Origin: Nocardioides panzhihuensis | GTDB lineage: Bacteria > Actinomycetota > Actinomycetes > Propionibacteriales > Nocardioidaceae | Reading direction: 5' to 3' | Assembly (NCBI RefSeq): GCF_013408335.1 | Contig: NZ_JACBZR010000001.1 | Coordinates: 744,001 to 808,000, forward strand | DNA length: 64,000 nt | In this document: one piece after another, positions 8,824 through 16,503 of the stretch | Numbering within the stretch: the first letter of the stretch is position 1 | Layout of the letters: each line of letters starts with the position of its first letter | Program-made: the position numbers and the translations under genes | The notes under the pieces: generated by a model | The model's database searches: none | What the model was told of the DNA's origin: nothing | What the model saw: the letters and a program-made list of their open reading frames with translations, nothing else

Positions 8824-10647
8824 GTGAGCTTCGCTGCCGTACTCGTCTACGCCGTCACCGCACTCGTTGCGGTCATCGTCGCGCTCACCTATCTCAAGCC
8901 ACACCTTCTGCAGCCGCAGCGGTTGGGGCTGCCGCAGAAGATCCACCTGTACGCCGGCACCGCCGGTCTGCTGGTCTGGGTGCTCTTCCTCGCCTCGCCG
9001 CCGTCCTTCTTCCTCGGTGGGGACATCCCGGGCGTCGTCGGGCTCTTCGGGATCTGGCTCGCCGCGATCGCGGGTCTCTACCTGCTCTTCCGGCGCCTCA
9101 AGGAGCAGCGTGCCGGGGCCGCCGACCACGATGGCTACGGCTACGACGACGCCTACGACGAGGGCTATGACGACGCGTACAACGGCGGCTACGACCAGGC
9201 GTACGCCGCCGAGGACGGTTACGGCTACGGCGAGCCTGGCTACGCCGATGTCGGCCACGACGTCCATGCCGAGGTCGACGACCGGGCGGGCTACGCCGAC
9301 CCGCGCCGACCGGTCCAGCAGCCCATCCAGCAGCCGGTCGCTCAGCCGGGACGCCCGGGCGATCGCCGGCCGGAGCCCCGACGGGCGGCCCGAGGTGTCG
9401 ACGAGACCGCTGTGATGGCCCCGGTAGAGCGCGGCTCCGCTCCCGCTCCCACGCCAGCCCCCGCGCCAGCCCCCGCTCCCGCGCCGGCCCCGCCGCGTGA
9501 GGGGCAGAGCGGTCGCCGGGTGGCAGGGCGTCCGGCGCCGGCTCCGGCTCCGCCGGCACCGCAGCGGCCTTCCGCGCCGCAGCCGCCGGTCTCTGAGGCC
9601 CCAGTGCGTCCGCGGCAAGAACGATCGCGGCAAGCGCCCCCGGCGCCGGCGCGCCCAGCGCAGGAGCGGCGAGCTCCGGAGCAGCCGGCGCGAGAGCGTC
9701 CAAGGCCTCCGCGTCCGGCGCCCGAGGAGCCTCAGCCGCGCCCACCCGCGCCGGACCGGACCCAGAGCGGCCAGGACCCATGGGGGCGTCGTCAGGAGCC
9801 GCCGCAGCGGAGACCGCGTGGTTATGACGATCGCTATGACGACCGCCGCAACGACGGCCACGACGAGTTCGCCGATCGTCGATACCGCCGCGACAGCAGC
9901 TACTCGGACTACCCGGGCGAGCAGCCGAGCCCGCCGCGCGCCCCGCGACCTGCTCCCCGCCCCGCGCCCCGCCCCGCGCCGCGCCCTGAGCCGCGCCCTG
10001 AGCCCGCGCCCGCTCCCCGCCCGGCCTCTCGCCCGGCACCCGCGCCGGCCCCGGCTCCCGCGCCCCGCCCGGCCCCACAACCTGAGCCGCGCCCGGCCCC
10101 ACAGCCCGCGCCGCGCCCGGCGCCCGGACCCGACCTCGTGCCAGCGCCCCAGCCGACACCCCAGCCGACACCCCAGCCGGCGCCACCGCAGGCCCCGAGC
10201 CGGCAGCCTGCTCGGCGGTCGGGACAGCAGCCTGAGGCGTACGATCCCTACTCCTTGGACTCCTACGGTCCGCCGGAGCACGACCGAGCGCAGGGCCGCG
10301 AGCAGGACTGGGCCGAACCTCCGGCACCCGCCCCGCGCGCATCCCGGCCGCAGCCGCGTCGACGCCGGCAGGACCAGGGTTACGACGAGCCTGCCTATGC
10401 CGGTTACGAGCAGGGCTACGACCAGGCGTACGACCAGGCGTACGACCAGGGCTACGACTACGACGAGTCCTACGGTCACGGCTATGACGACCGCTACGAC
10501 GATGCCTACGACCGATCCGCGGGAGCCGACCGTCGAGAGCGTGGCGGAGAATTCTTCGAGGCCTCCGGGGCGGCGATCATGGTGCACCTCACGCTGGTGA
10601 TCCTCGCGATCTGGCTGACCTGGGCCTACGGAACCTCGGTCATCTGA
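8824..10647 (+). CDS. Large Pro/Ala- and Tyr/Asp-rich membrane protein of unknown function
   Basis: A 607-residue protein with three hydrophobic segments at the N-terminus (about 3-22, 41-60, 66-92) and one at the extreme C-terminus (about 583-603). Between them lies a long low-complexity region. A Tyr/Asp/Gly-rich block (YDDAYDEGYDDAY type, about 98-150) comes first, then some 300 residues dominated by Pro, Ala, Arg and Gln with PAPAPA runs. A second Tyr/Asp block (GYDQAYDQAYDQGYDYD, about 535-575) closes it. Codon use stays high-GC and the frame is open throughout. It sits between DivIVA and DUF3117 genes, suggesting an envelope or polar-growth role. I do not recognise a family. Confidence 0.8.
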   Translation: MSFAAVLVYAVTALVAVIVALTYLKPHLLQPQRLGLPQKIHLYAGTAGLLVWVLFLASPPSFFLGGDIPGVVGLFGIWLAAIAGLYLLFRRLKEQRAGAADHDGYGYDDAYDEGYDDAYNGGYDQAYAAEDGYGYGEPGYADVGHDVHAEVDDRAGYADPRRPVQQPIQQPVAQPGRPGDRRPEPRRAARGVDETAVMAPVERGSAPAPTPAPAPAPAPAPAPPREGQSGRRVAGRPAPAPAPPAPQRPSAPQPPVSEAPVRPRQERSRQAPPAPARPAQERRAPEQPARERPRPPRPAPEEPQPRPPAPDRTQSGQDPWGRRQEPPQRRPRGYDDRYDDRRNDGHDEFADRRYRRDSSYSDYPGEQPSPPRAPRPAPRPAPRPAPRPEPRPEPAPAPRPASRPAPAPAPAPAPRPAPQPEPRPAPQPAPRPAPGPDLVPAPQPTPQPTPQPAPPQAPSRQPARRSGQQPEAYDPYSLDSYGPPEHDRAQGREQDWAEPPAPAPRASRPQPRRRRQDQGYDEPAYAGYEQGYDQAYDQAYDQGYDYDESYGHGYDDRYDDAYDRSAGADRRERGGEFFEASGAAIMVHLTLVILAIWLTWAYGTSVI

Positions 10648-10690
10648 CAGGTTCAAGGCAGGTCAACCCGCCGAAACCCCCACCTTGCCG

Positions 10691-10719
10691 TCAGGTCTGC
10701 TGACCTGATGAGGGATAAT
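10691..10719 (+). promoter_or_regulatory. Candidate promoter with operator-like palindrome before DUF3117-pepA
   Basis: TCAGGTC-TGCT-GACCTGA (10691-10708) is a perfect 7-4-7 palindrome. GATAAT at 10714-10719 looks like a -10 box, about 75 bp before the DUF3117 start. The palindrome overlaps the -35 region, where a regulator could bind. Confidence 0.4.
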
Positions 10720-10792
10720 GGAGGAGCAATGCGCGCTCCGAGGCCATCCGGCAGGTGAGCGCCGACACGCGAGACACGGAAGAAGGTGCCGC

Positions 10793-10966
10793 ATGGCGGC
10801 GATGAAGCCGCGGACAGGAGACGGTCCGCTGGAGGTCACCAAGGAAGGTCGGGGCATCGTGATGCGCGTCCCGCTCGAGGGTGGTGGCCGGTTGGTCGTC
10901 GAGCTGAACGCCGACGAGGCTGCCGCGCTCGGCGAAGAGATCAAAGGTCTTGGGCTGAACGCGTAG
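10793..10966 (+). CDS. DUF3117 small conserved protein (Rv1211-like)
   Basis: A 57-residue acidic protein almost unchanged across actinobacteria. It starts MAAMKPRTGDGPLE and continues with the GRGIVMRVPLEGGGRLVVEL core. The ATG at 10793 has AGAAGG 5-10 bp upstream and gives the family's exact N-terminus; longer in-frame starts are spurious. The function is unknown. It ends one base before pepA begins, so the two are probably cotranscribed. Confidence 0.92.
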   Translation: MAAMKPRTGDGPLEVTKEGRGIVMRVPLEGGGRLVVELNADEAAALGEEIKGLGLNA

Positions 10967-12490
10967 ATGACCACAACGCTGCCGTCACAGGCGCTGCCGC
11001 CGCAGGTCGGGCCGCCCACCTTCACGCTGAGCCCGCTCGGTCCGGAGAGCCACGATGCCGAGATCATCGCGCTGCCGGTCATCCCGGGCGACGACGCGCT
11101 GATCATCGGCCCAGGGGCCGCCGATCTGGGCGACCACCACGACCTCCTGGGTCACCTCGAGTTCGAAGGTGCCACCGGCAGCGCCGGTGAGGTGACGACG
11201 TACCCCGTCACCGGCTCCGGCACCCTGCGGCAGATCCTCCTGATCGGTGTCGGCGCGCAGCGTCGCGACGACTTCCGGCGGGCAGGGGCGGCGCTGGCTC
11301 GCGCCGTGCGGGACAGGTCGGATGTGGTCACCACCATCGCGGCGACCGATCCCGAGGTCGCGCTGGAGCCGTTCGTGGCCGGCGCGACGCTGGGGTCCTT
11401 CCTCTTCCACTGGCGCTCCGAGGGCGCCCCGTGGACGCCGGTGGAGACGATCACTCTCGCCGACCTGGGTGATGACCAGGCGGCAGCGTTGGACCGAGCT
11501 CAGGCGATCGCGCGCGCCGGTTGGCGCGCGCGGTTCTTCGCCTCGGTCCCCAGCAATCTCAAGAACCCTGCTTGGCTCGCCGAGCAGGCCACATCGTTGG
11601 CCGCCGAGAGCGGCTTGAAGATCACCGTCTGGGACGAGGACCAGCTCGCCGCAGACGGTTTCGGGGGCATCGTCGCGGTCGGCCAAGGGTCGGCCACGCC
11701 GCCCCGGTTGATCCGGCTCGACTACACGCCTCCCAAGGCCGGGCGGAAGGCGCCGACGGTGGTGCTGGTAGGCAAAGGCATCACCTTCGACACCGGTGGT
11801 CTCAACATCAAGCCCGGCGACGGCATGGTCAACATGAAGCGCGACATGACCGGCGGCGCGGTGGTGCTCTCGGTGATGACCGCGCTGGCCGAGGTCGGCT
11901 GCCCGGTCAAGGTGGTCGGCCTCATCGCCGCAGCCGAGAACGCGATCTCTGGCACCGCGCTGCGTCCCGGTGACGTCATCACCCACTACGGCGGCCGCAC
12001 CTCCGAGGTGACCAACACCGACGCCGAGGGCCGCCTCGTGCTCGGTGATGCGATGGCCTACGCAGCGGACAAGATCAAACCCGACGCCCTGGTCGACATC
12101 GCCACCCTGACCGGAGCCATGCGAGTGGCGCTCGGGCAGACGATGGCCGGCTACTTCGCCGACGACGACGCGCTGGCCGCGCAGCTGGCCGAGGCCTCCG
12201 ACATCTCCGGCGAGACCCTGTGGCGGATGCCGCTGGTCGCGGACTACGAGGACAAGCTCGCCTCGAAGGTCGCCGACGCCGACAACGCCCCCGGTGGGCC
12301 GGGCGCCGTCACCGCCGCGCTCTTCCTGCGCCACTTCACCGGCGGCGTCCCGTGGGCCCACATCGACGTCGCCTGCGGTGATGCGTACGCCGACGTCCAC
12401 GAGCTCACCCCCGGCCCCACCGGCTTCGGTGCCCGGGTGCTGCTCAGCTGGTTGGCCGGCGCCGACCCGCTCTCCGGCGTCGGCTCCTGA
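10967..12490 (+). CDS. pepA: Leucyl aminopeptidase (M17 cytosol aminopeptidase)
   Basis: Removes N-terminal residues, preferably Leu, from peptides in the cytoplasm as a hexameric two-metal enzyme. The 507 residues contain the M17 signature NTDAEGRLVLGDA in the C-terminal catalytic domain, the metal-site region VGKGITFDTGG with its Lys and Asp, and the MKRDMTGGA helix. The N-terminal domain is more divergent. The ATG directly follows the DUF3117 stop. A block of tandem repeats and a palindrome lie just after its stop. Confidence 0.95.
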   Translation: MTTTLPSQALPPQVGPPTFTLSPLGPESHDAEIIALPVIPGDDALIIGPGAADLGDHHDLLGHLEFEGATGSAGEVTTYPVTGSGTLRQILLIGVGAQRRDDFRRAGAALARAVRDRSDVVTTIAATDPEVALEPFVAGATLGSFLFHWRSEGAPWTPVETITLADLGDDQAAALDRAQAIARAGWRARFFASVPSNLKNPAWLAEQATSLAAESGLKITVWDEDQLAADGFGGIVAVGQGSATPPRLIRLDYTPPKAGRKAPTVVLVGKGITFDTGGLNIKPGDGMVNMKRDMTGGAVVLSVMTALAEVGCPVKVVGLIAAAENAISGTALRPGDVITHYGGRTSEVTNTDAEGRLVLGDAMAYAADKIKPDALVDIATLTGAMRVALGQTMAGYFADDDALAAQLAEASDISGETLWRMPLVADYEDKLASKVADADNAPGGPGAVTAALFLRHFTGGVPWAHIDVACGDAYADVHELTPGPTGFGARVLLSWLAGADPLSGVGS

Positions 12491-12649
12491 CGAGACGTCA
12501 CACACGTCGGCCGAGACGTCACGTACGTCGGCCGAGACGTCACGTACGTCGGGCCGAGACGTCACGTACGTCGGCCGAGATGGCACCGCGGTGCCATCTC
12601 GACCGTCCGGAGTGACGCTTCGGCCGTCGGGGGTGACGCTTCGGCCGTC
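12491..12649. repeat. Tandem repeat block after pepA
   Basis: Four head-to-tail copies of a 21-22 bp unit, CGAGACGTCACGTACGTCGGC, run from 12491 to about 12575; the first copy has CACACG in place of CACGTACG. A 26-bp palindrome follows, then two copies of GTGACGCTTCGGCCGTC (12612-12628, 12633-12649). The units are rich in ACGT/GACGTC palindromes. The block fills the gap between convergent genes. Confidence 0.85.
12576..12601. terminator. Perfect 26-bp palindrome between convergent genes
   Basis: CGAGATGGCACCG is followed at once by its exact reverse complement. It can serve as a terminator for pepA or for the opposing methyltransferase, or as a protein-binding site. No U-tract follows. Confidence 0.45.
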
Positions 12650-12653
12650 TCGG

Positions 12654-13289
12654 CTAGATCTTGCGGGCGAGCAGGAGGCCGTCGCCGACCGGGAGAAGGA
12701 GCGGGATCAGGCCGTCGTTGTCGGCGACCAGCTGGTTGAGCTCGCGGATGGTGGCGGTCTCCTCGTCGCGTACGGACGGGTCGGCCACACGGTCGTGCCA
12801 CAGCGCGTTGTCGAAGGCGACGACGCCACCGGGACGCAGCAACCGGAGCGCCTCCTTGAGATAGGCGGCGTACTCGGTCTTGTCGCCGTCGACGAAGACG
12901 ACGTCGTAGTGGTTGTCGGTGAGCCGGGGGAGTACGTCGAGGGCGGCGCCGGCGATGCATCGAGCCTGTCGCTGCCCGAACCCGGCCTCGGTGAAGGTCT
13001 GGCGGGCCAGCCGCTGGTGCTCGGTCTCGACGTCGACGGTGGTCAGGACCCCCTCGGGGCGCATGCCGCGCAGCAGCCACAGTCCGGAGACGCCGGTGCC
13101 GGTGCCGACCTCGACCACGTTCTTGGCATCGAGGACGGAGGCGAGGAAGCGGAGCGTGGCACCGCCGCCCGGGCCGATGGGCGCGACTCCGACCTCCTCG
13201 GCCCGGGAACGGGCGGCAGCGAGAAGGTCGTCCTCCGCGACGAACTCGTCGGCGTAGGTCCAACTTGCGGGCGAAACAGGGCTGGTCAC
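12654..13289 (-). CDS. O-methyltransferase (Rv1220c-like)
   Basis: A 211-residue SAM-dependent catechol-type O-methyltransferase (Methyltransf_3). The SAM motif VVEVGTGTGVSGLWLL lies near residues 57-72, and the metal-site stretch YDVVFVDGDK and VVAFDNALW further on match the family's divalent-metal ligands. GTG at 13289 gives MTSPVSPASWTYADEF, a natural N-terminus; longer frames add an unlikely extension over the promoter region. It is divergent from sigE, the same arrangement as Rv1220c-sigE in mycobacteria. The substrate is unknown. Confidence 0.87.
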   Translation of the reverse strand: MTSPVSPASWTYADEFVAEDDLLAAARSRAEEVGVAPIGPGGGATLRFLASVLDAKNVVEVGTGTGVSGLWLLRGMRPEGVLTTVDVETEHQRLARQTFTEAGFGQRQARCIAGAALDVLPRLTDNHYDVVFVDGDKTEYAAYLKEALRLLRPGGVVAFDNALWHDRVADPSVRDEETATIRELNQLVADNDGLIPLLLPVGDGLLLARKI

Positions 13290-13324
13290 ACCGCAAAACC
13301 TAACCTGTTTCGTGTAACGGTGCG

Positions 13325-13350
13325 GGAACGCCTGATCCAACTCATGCGTT
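13325..13350 (+). promoter_or_regulatory. ECF (SigE-type) promoter upstream of sigE
   Basis: GGAAC at 13325-13329 and CGTT at 13347-13350 are separated by 17 bp, the classic -35/-10 arrangement recognised by SigE/SigH-type ECF sigma factors. It points towards sigE, about 115 bp upstream of its likely start, and implies positive autoregulation. Confidence 0.72.
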
Positions 13351-13464
13351 AGGTGGGCATAGGAAGCGGAAAAATAGGAGCCTCACAGGCAACTCTCAGC
13401 CCTTCCGGTCCTAGGCGATCTACCGTAGGAGATGTCAGCGATCAGCGAGGCACACAGGAGCACC

Positions 13465-14082
13465 ATGACCGCGGAGCCCACCAACGAGACCGCTCTCGAC
13501 GAGCTCGACCAGCGAGCCTCGTCGGGCGTGCCGACGTGGGACGAGATCGTGGAGAAGCACTCCGACCGGGTCTACCGGCTCGCTTACCGCCTCACCGGCA
13601 ACCGCCCCGACGCGGAGGACCTCACCCAAGAGGTCTTCGTGCGGGTCTTCCGCTCTCTCGACACCTACAGCCCCGGCACCTTCGAGGGCTGGCTGCACCG
13701 GATCACCACCAACCTCTTCCTCGACCAGGCCCGCCGCAAGCAGCGGATCCGCTTCGACGCCCTCTCCGACGAGCGCGCCTCGCGCCTGACGAGCAGCGGT
13801 CCGACGCCCGACGTGGCCTACACCGACCAGCGCTTCGACGACGACATCGAGCGCGCGCTGGCCACGCTGCCCCCCGACTTCCGGGCCGCGGTCGTGCTCT
13901 GTGACGTGGAGGGGCTCTCCTACGAGGAGATCTCCGAGATCCTGGGTGCCAAGCTCGGCACCGTCCGCTCGCGCATCCACCGCGGCCGGGCGATGCTCCG
14001 TGACGCCCTCGCCCACCGCGCCCCGCGCGGGGGGCGCTTGCGCCACTCCGGGCCCAAGGTGTTGTGGGGCGGGGCTTCATGA
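13465..14082 (+). CDS. sigE: ECF RNA polymerase sigma factor SigE
   Basis: Directs RNA polymerase to envelope-stress promoters. The 205-residue protein has a sigma-2 region ([31 protein letters not shown]) with the -10-binding helix, a short linker, and a sigma-4 HTH ([28 protein letters not shown]). The ATG at 13465 follows CAGGAG by 4 bp; another in-frame ATG at 13432 has its GGAG only 1 bp away and is less likely, although mycobacterial SigE also has alternative starts. It overlaps the anti-sigma gene by ATGA. The O-MT-sigE-rseA-htrA order supports the name. Confidence 0.9.
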   Translation: MTAEPTNETALDELDQRASSGVPTWDEIVEKHSDRVYRLAYRLTGNRPDAEDLTQEVFVRVFRSLDTYSPGTFEGWLHRITTNLFLDQARRKQRIRFDALSDERASRLTSSGPTPDVAYTDQRFDDDIERALATLPPDFRAAVVLCDVEGLSYEEISEILGAKLGTVRSRIHRGRAMLRDALAHRAPRGGRLRHSGPKVLWGGAS

Positions 14083-14546
14083 GTCTTCTCGGCAATCACC
14101 TCGGGGCGCGGACCAGCGCTCTTCTCGACGGCCAGCTCGACGCCGCAGAGGAGGAGCGCGCCTGGGCGCACGTGCACGAGTGCTGCGCGTGCCGCAGGTC
14201 GGTCGAGCGCGAGGGCTGGTTGAAGCGGCGCCTGGCCGGTCTCAGCGTCGACCCCGGGGTCTGTGCCCCGGCCGATCTGAAGGGCTCGCTTCGCGGGGGC
14301 GCCCTGGCCGCGTCGGTGTGGCCCACCGACGACCTCGGCGAGACTTACACCGACCCTCGGTCGATGCGGCGTACGTTGGTGATGGTCGCGGCAGGTGGCG
14401 GCGCTGTCGGCGCCGCGGTGTTCGGCATGTTCGCCTTCGCCGCCGCACCCGCCGACGCGCCGGTTCCGAGGAACCTTCCGGTCACCGCGGTCACCCAGGT
14501 TCCGGGCTCCCCGGGCTCCCCAGTCATCGCTCACGTACGCCGCTGA
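14079..14546 (+). CDS. rseA: Anti-sigma factor with zinc-finger (RseA-like)
   Basis: Holds SigE inactive until stress. The 155-residue protein has the ZAS zinc-finger pattern H-x3-C-x2-C (HVHECCAC, residues 32-39) in an N-terminal helical domain. A hydrophobic stretch near residues 94-120 may be a membrane anchor, and a short Pro-rich tail follows. ATG at 14079 overlaps the sigma stop and gives MSLLGNHLG, the usual family start. A cysteine-based zinc site suggests redox or proteolytic control; which applies here is not visible. Confidence 0.85.
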   Translation: MSLLGNHLGARTSALLDGQLDAAEEERAWAHVHECCACRRSVEREGWLKRRLAGLSVDPGVCAPADLKGSLRGGALAASVWPTDDLGETYTDPRSMRRTLVMVAAGGGAVGAAVFGMFAFAAAPADAPVPRNLPVTAVTQVPGSPGSPVIAHVRR

Positions 14547-14607
14547 CCGGCTACCGAGCGACACGACACGAGCCCCGGACTGCCCATTGTTGGGGCGAGT
14601 GGGAAGA

Positions 14608-16020
14608 ATGGGTGCCGTGACGCAGGAACCACAAGACGACCAGTCGCGGCCGATCTCCCGTTGGGCGCCTCCCACTGATGCGCCCGACGTGCCCTCGGCC
14701 GGGCAGTCGTCCCCCGACGGCCTCGGCGAGGACGAGCGCGACACCGCCGAGGTGCCGCTGCCAGGCATGCCCGGCAGCCCGGTGGCCCCGGCCCCGGTGC
14801 CGGCCGCTGACGCCGTTCCACTGCCTCCCTCGGCGCCGCCGCCGGGCCCGTCCCTGCCCGGCTTCGACGGTCCACCGCCCCCGTTGTCCGGCGCTCCGAC
14901 CGGTTCCTCGCCGCGCCGTCGTGTCCCCGGCCCGATCTGGGCGCTCGCTGCGGCGGTCGCCTTCCTGCTCGGCGTGCTCGGTGGCTATGCGGGCGGCGTG
15001 CTCGAGGACCAGGACGACATGTCGAGCCTGGCCGGCGGCGGGCTCGAGCCGGGCTCGATCGAGACCGACGCGCCACTGAACGCCGACGACGCCGACATCG
15101 TGAAGGTGGCCGCGACGCTGCTGCCGTCGACGGTCCAGATCTTCGCCGAATACCAGGGCGTGGAGGACGCCGCGACCGGCTCCGGCTTCGTCTTCGACAG
15201 GAACGGCCACGTGGTGACCAACAACCACGTGGTCGCCAACGCGGCCAAGGCCAAGGGAAGGATCGAGGTCGTCGATCACAAGGGCCGCCGCTACAAGGCC
15301 GACGTGGTCGGGCGCAGCGCGGTCTACGACCTCGCCGTCCTCGACGTGCCCGAGATCAAGGAGCTCGACCCGGCCTCGCTGGGCAGCACCTCACGACTGA
15401 GGATCGGGGAGGGCGTGGTCGCGATCGGCTCGCCGCTGGGGCTCAGCTCCACGGTGACCTCCGGCATCGTCAGCGCTCTCCAGCGGCCGGTGAGCACCGG
15501 GCAGACAGAGGACGACACCTCCTACATCAATGCCGTCCAGACCGACGCGGCGATCAACCCCGGCAACTCCGGTGGTCCGCTGGTCAACCTCGTCGGCCAG
15601 GTCATCGGGGTCAACTCGGCCATCGCCACCGCGGGTGGCGGAGAGGGCGGAGAGAGCGGCAGCATCGGCGTCGGCTTCGCCATCCCGATCGACCAGGTCA
15701 AGGTGACCGCCGCGCAGATCCTGAAGACGGGCAAGGCCACCTACCCGATCGTCGGCGCCTCGGTCGACGTACAGGCCGCCGACCACAAAGGTGCGCTGAT
15801 CTCGGTGGTCGAGGCCGGTTCACCGGCGGCCGCCGGTGGGCTCAAGGACGGCGACCGGGTCACCAAGGTGGGAGACGTGACCGTCACCGACGGGATCGGC
15901 ATGATCGTCGCCATCCGCGCCCATCAGCCGGGGGAGACGGTCGAGTTCACCGTGATGCGCAACGGCGCCCGTCATGAGCTGAAGATCAAGCTCGACGCGC
16001 AGACCGAGAACCTCGCCTGA
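14608..16020 (+). CDS. htrA: Serine protease HtrA/DegP family with PDZ domain
   Basis: A membrane-anchored extracytoplasmic protease and chaperone for misfolded envelope proteins. About 470 residues: a Pro-rich cytoplasmic N-terminus of roughly 105 residues, one membrane segment (WALAAAVAFLLGVLGG), a trypsin-like domain with His207 (NNHVV), Asp241 (VYDLAVLD) and Ser321 (PGNSGGP), and a C-terminal PDZ domain (VEAGSPAAAGGLKDGDRV). ATG 14608 is used; GTG 14617 is an equal alternative. It follows sigE and rseA as in mycobacteria, where HtrA works in the SigE stress circuit. Confidence 0.93.
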   Translation: MGAVTQEPQDDQSRPISRWAPPTDAPDVPSAGQSSPDGLGEDERDTAEVPLPGMPGSPVAPAPVPAADAVPLPPSAPPPGPSLPGFDGPPPPLSGAPTGSSPRRRVPGPIWALAAAVAFLLGVLGGYAGGVLEDQDDMSSLAGGGLEPGSIETDAPLNADDADIVKVAATLLPSTVQIFAEYQGVEDAATGSGFVFDRNGHVVTNNHVVANAAKAKGRIEVVDHKGRRYKADVVGRSAVYDLAVLDVPEIKELDPASLGSTSRLRIGEGVVAIGSPLGLSSTVTSGIVSALQRPVSTGQTEDDTSYINAVQTDAAINPGNSGGPLVNLVGQVIGVNSAIATAGGGEGGESGSIGVGFAIPIDQVKVTAAQILKTGKATYPIVGASVDVQAADHKGALISVVEAGSPAAAGGLKDGDRVTKVGDVTVTDGIGMIVAIRAHQPGETVEFTVMRNGARHELKIKLDAQTENLA

Positions 16021-16026
16021 ACCAAG

Positions 16027-16069
16027 ACGCGAAGAGCTGCTCGGCATAATGCCTGGCAGCTCTTCGCGT
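16027..16069. terminator. Strong terminator between htrA and the HTH gene
   Basis: A perfect 14-bp stem (16027-16040 with 16056-16069, arm ACGCGAAGAGCTGC) has a loop that itself contains GGCAT-A-ATGCC. TGTTGTGG follows on the + strand. It lies between convergent genes and may stop both. Confidence 0.85.
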
Positions 16070-16113
16070 TGTTGTGGGGAAGGTTTAGTTGTGGGGGTTC
16101 AGTTTGCTATGAC

Positions 16114-16380
16114 TCAAGAAGCGTCCGGCGTGGCTGCGGGCGCAGGGGTGCTGCTCTCAGCCTCGACGAACGGGTGGTCGGCCACGAAGGCCTTGGTCTG
16201 CGAGTACATGTCATCGATGAACTTCTCGAGGACACTGGCCTCGACGCGCCACTGGCCACGTCCGCCGATCTTGATAGCGGGCAGCTCACCACGGCGGACA
16301 AGGGCATAGACCTGTGCGCTCGACGTGTTGAGGACCTCGGCGACGTCGGCAAGAGTCAGGAAGCGGGGGGTACCAGACAT
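16114..16380 (-). CDS. Small excisionase/MerR-like HTH protein
   Basis: An 88-residue DNA-binding protein. A winged HTH of the excisionase type (helix_turn_helix_17) covers residues 7-55: FLTLADVAEVLNTSSAQVYALVRRGELPAIKIGG then RGQWRVEASVLEKFIDDM. The C-terminal 25 residues are Ala/Pro-rich. Similar proteins in actinobacteria are chromosomal regulators of the BldC style; no integrase or phage gene is nearby, so a true excisionase is unlikely. ATG at 16380 is the first start in the frame. The target is unknown. Confidence 0.82.
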   Translation of the reverse strand: MSGTPRFLTLADVAEVLNTSSAQVYALVRRGELPAIKIGGRGQWRVEASVLEKFIDDMYSQTKAFVADHPFVEAESSTPAPAATPDAS

Positions 16381-16503
16381 AAGGTTCAGTCTCCCAGACT
16401 CGGCAAGCGGCCGTAAACCAGGGCGCCAACCTGTTAGCCCACCTTAGGCAGTGTTGCGCTTCTTTGTGGATGCGAGGTGGGTGAATCGTGAAGCAGTGAT
16501 GCG

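Noticed and set aside
7645..10656. A 1003-codon open frame on the minus strand
   Set aside because: It mirrors dapE, LOG, DivIVA and the Pro-rich gene; its Arg/Gly/Val-rich translation is a GC-driven shadow without domains.
12491..12649. CRISPR-like array
   Set aside because: The repeats touch each other with no unique spacers, and no cas genes are nearby.
16114..16380. Phage or integrative-element excisionase
   Set aside because: No integrase, att-like repeats or other mobile genes nearby; chromosomal regulators share this HTH.
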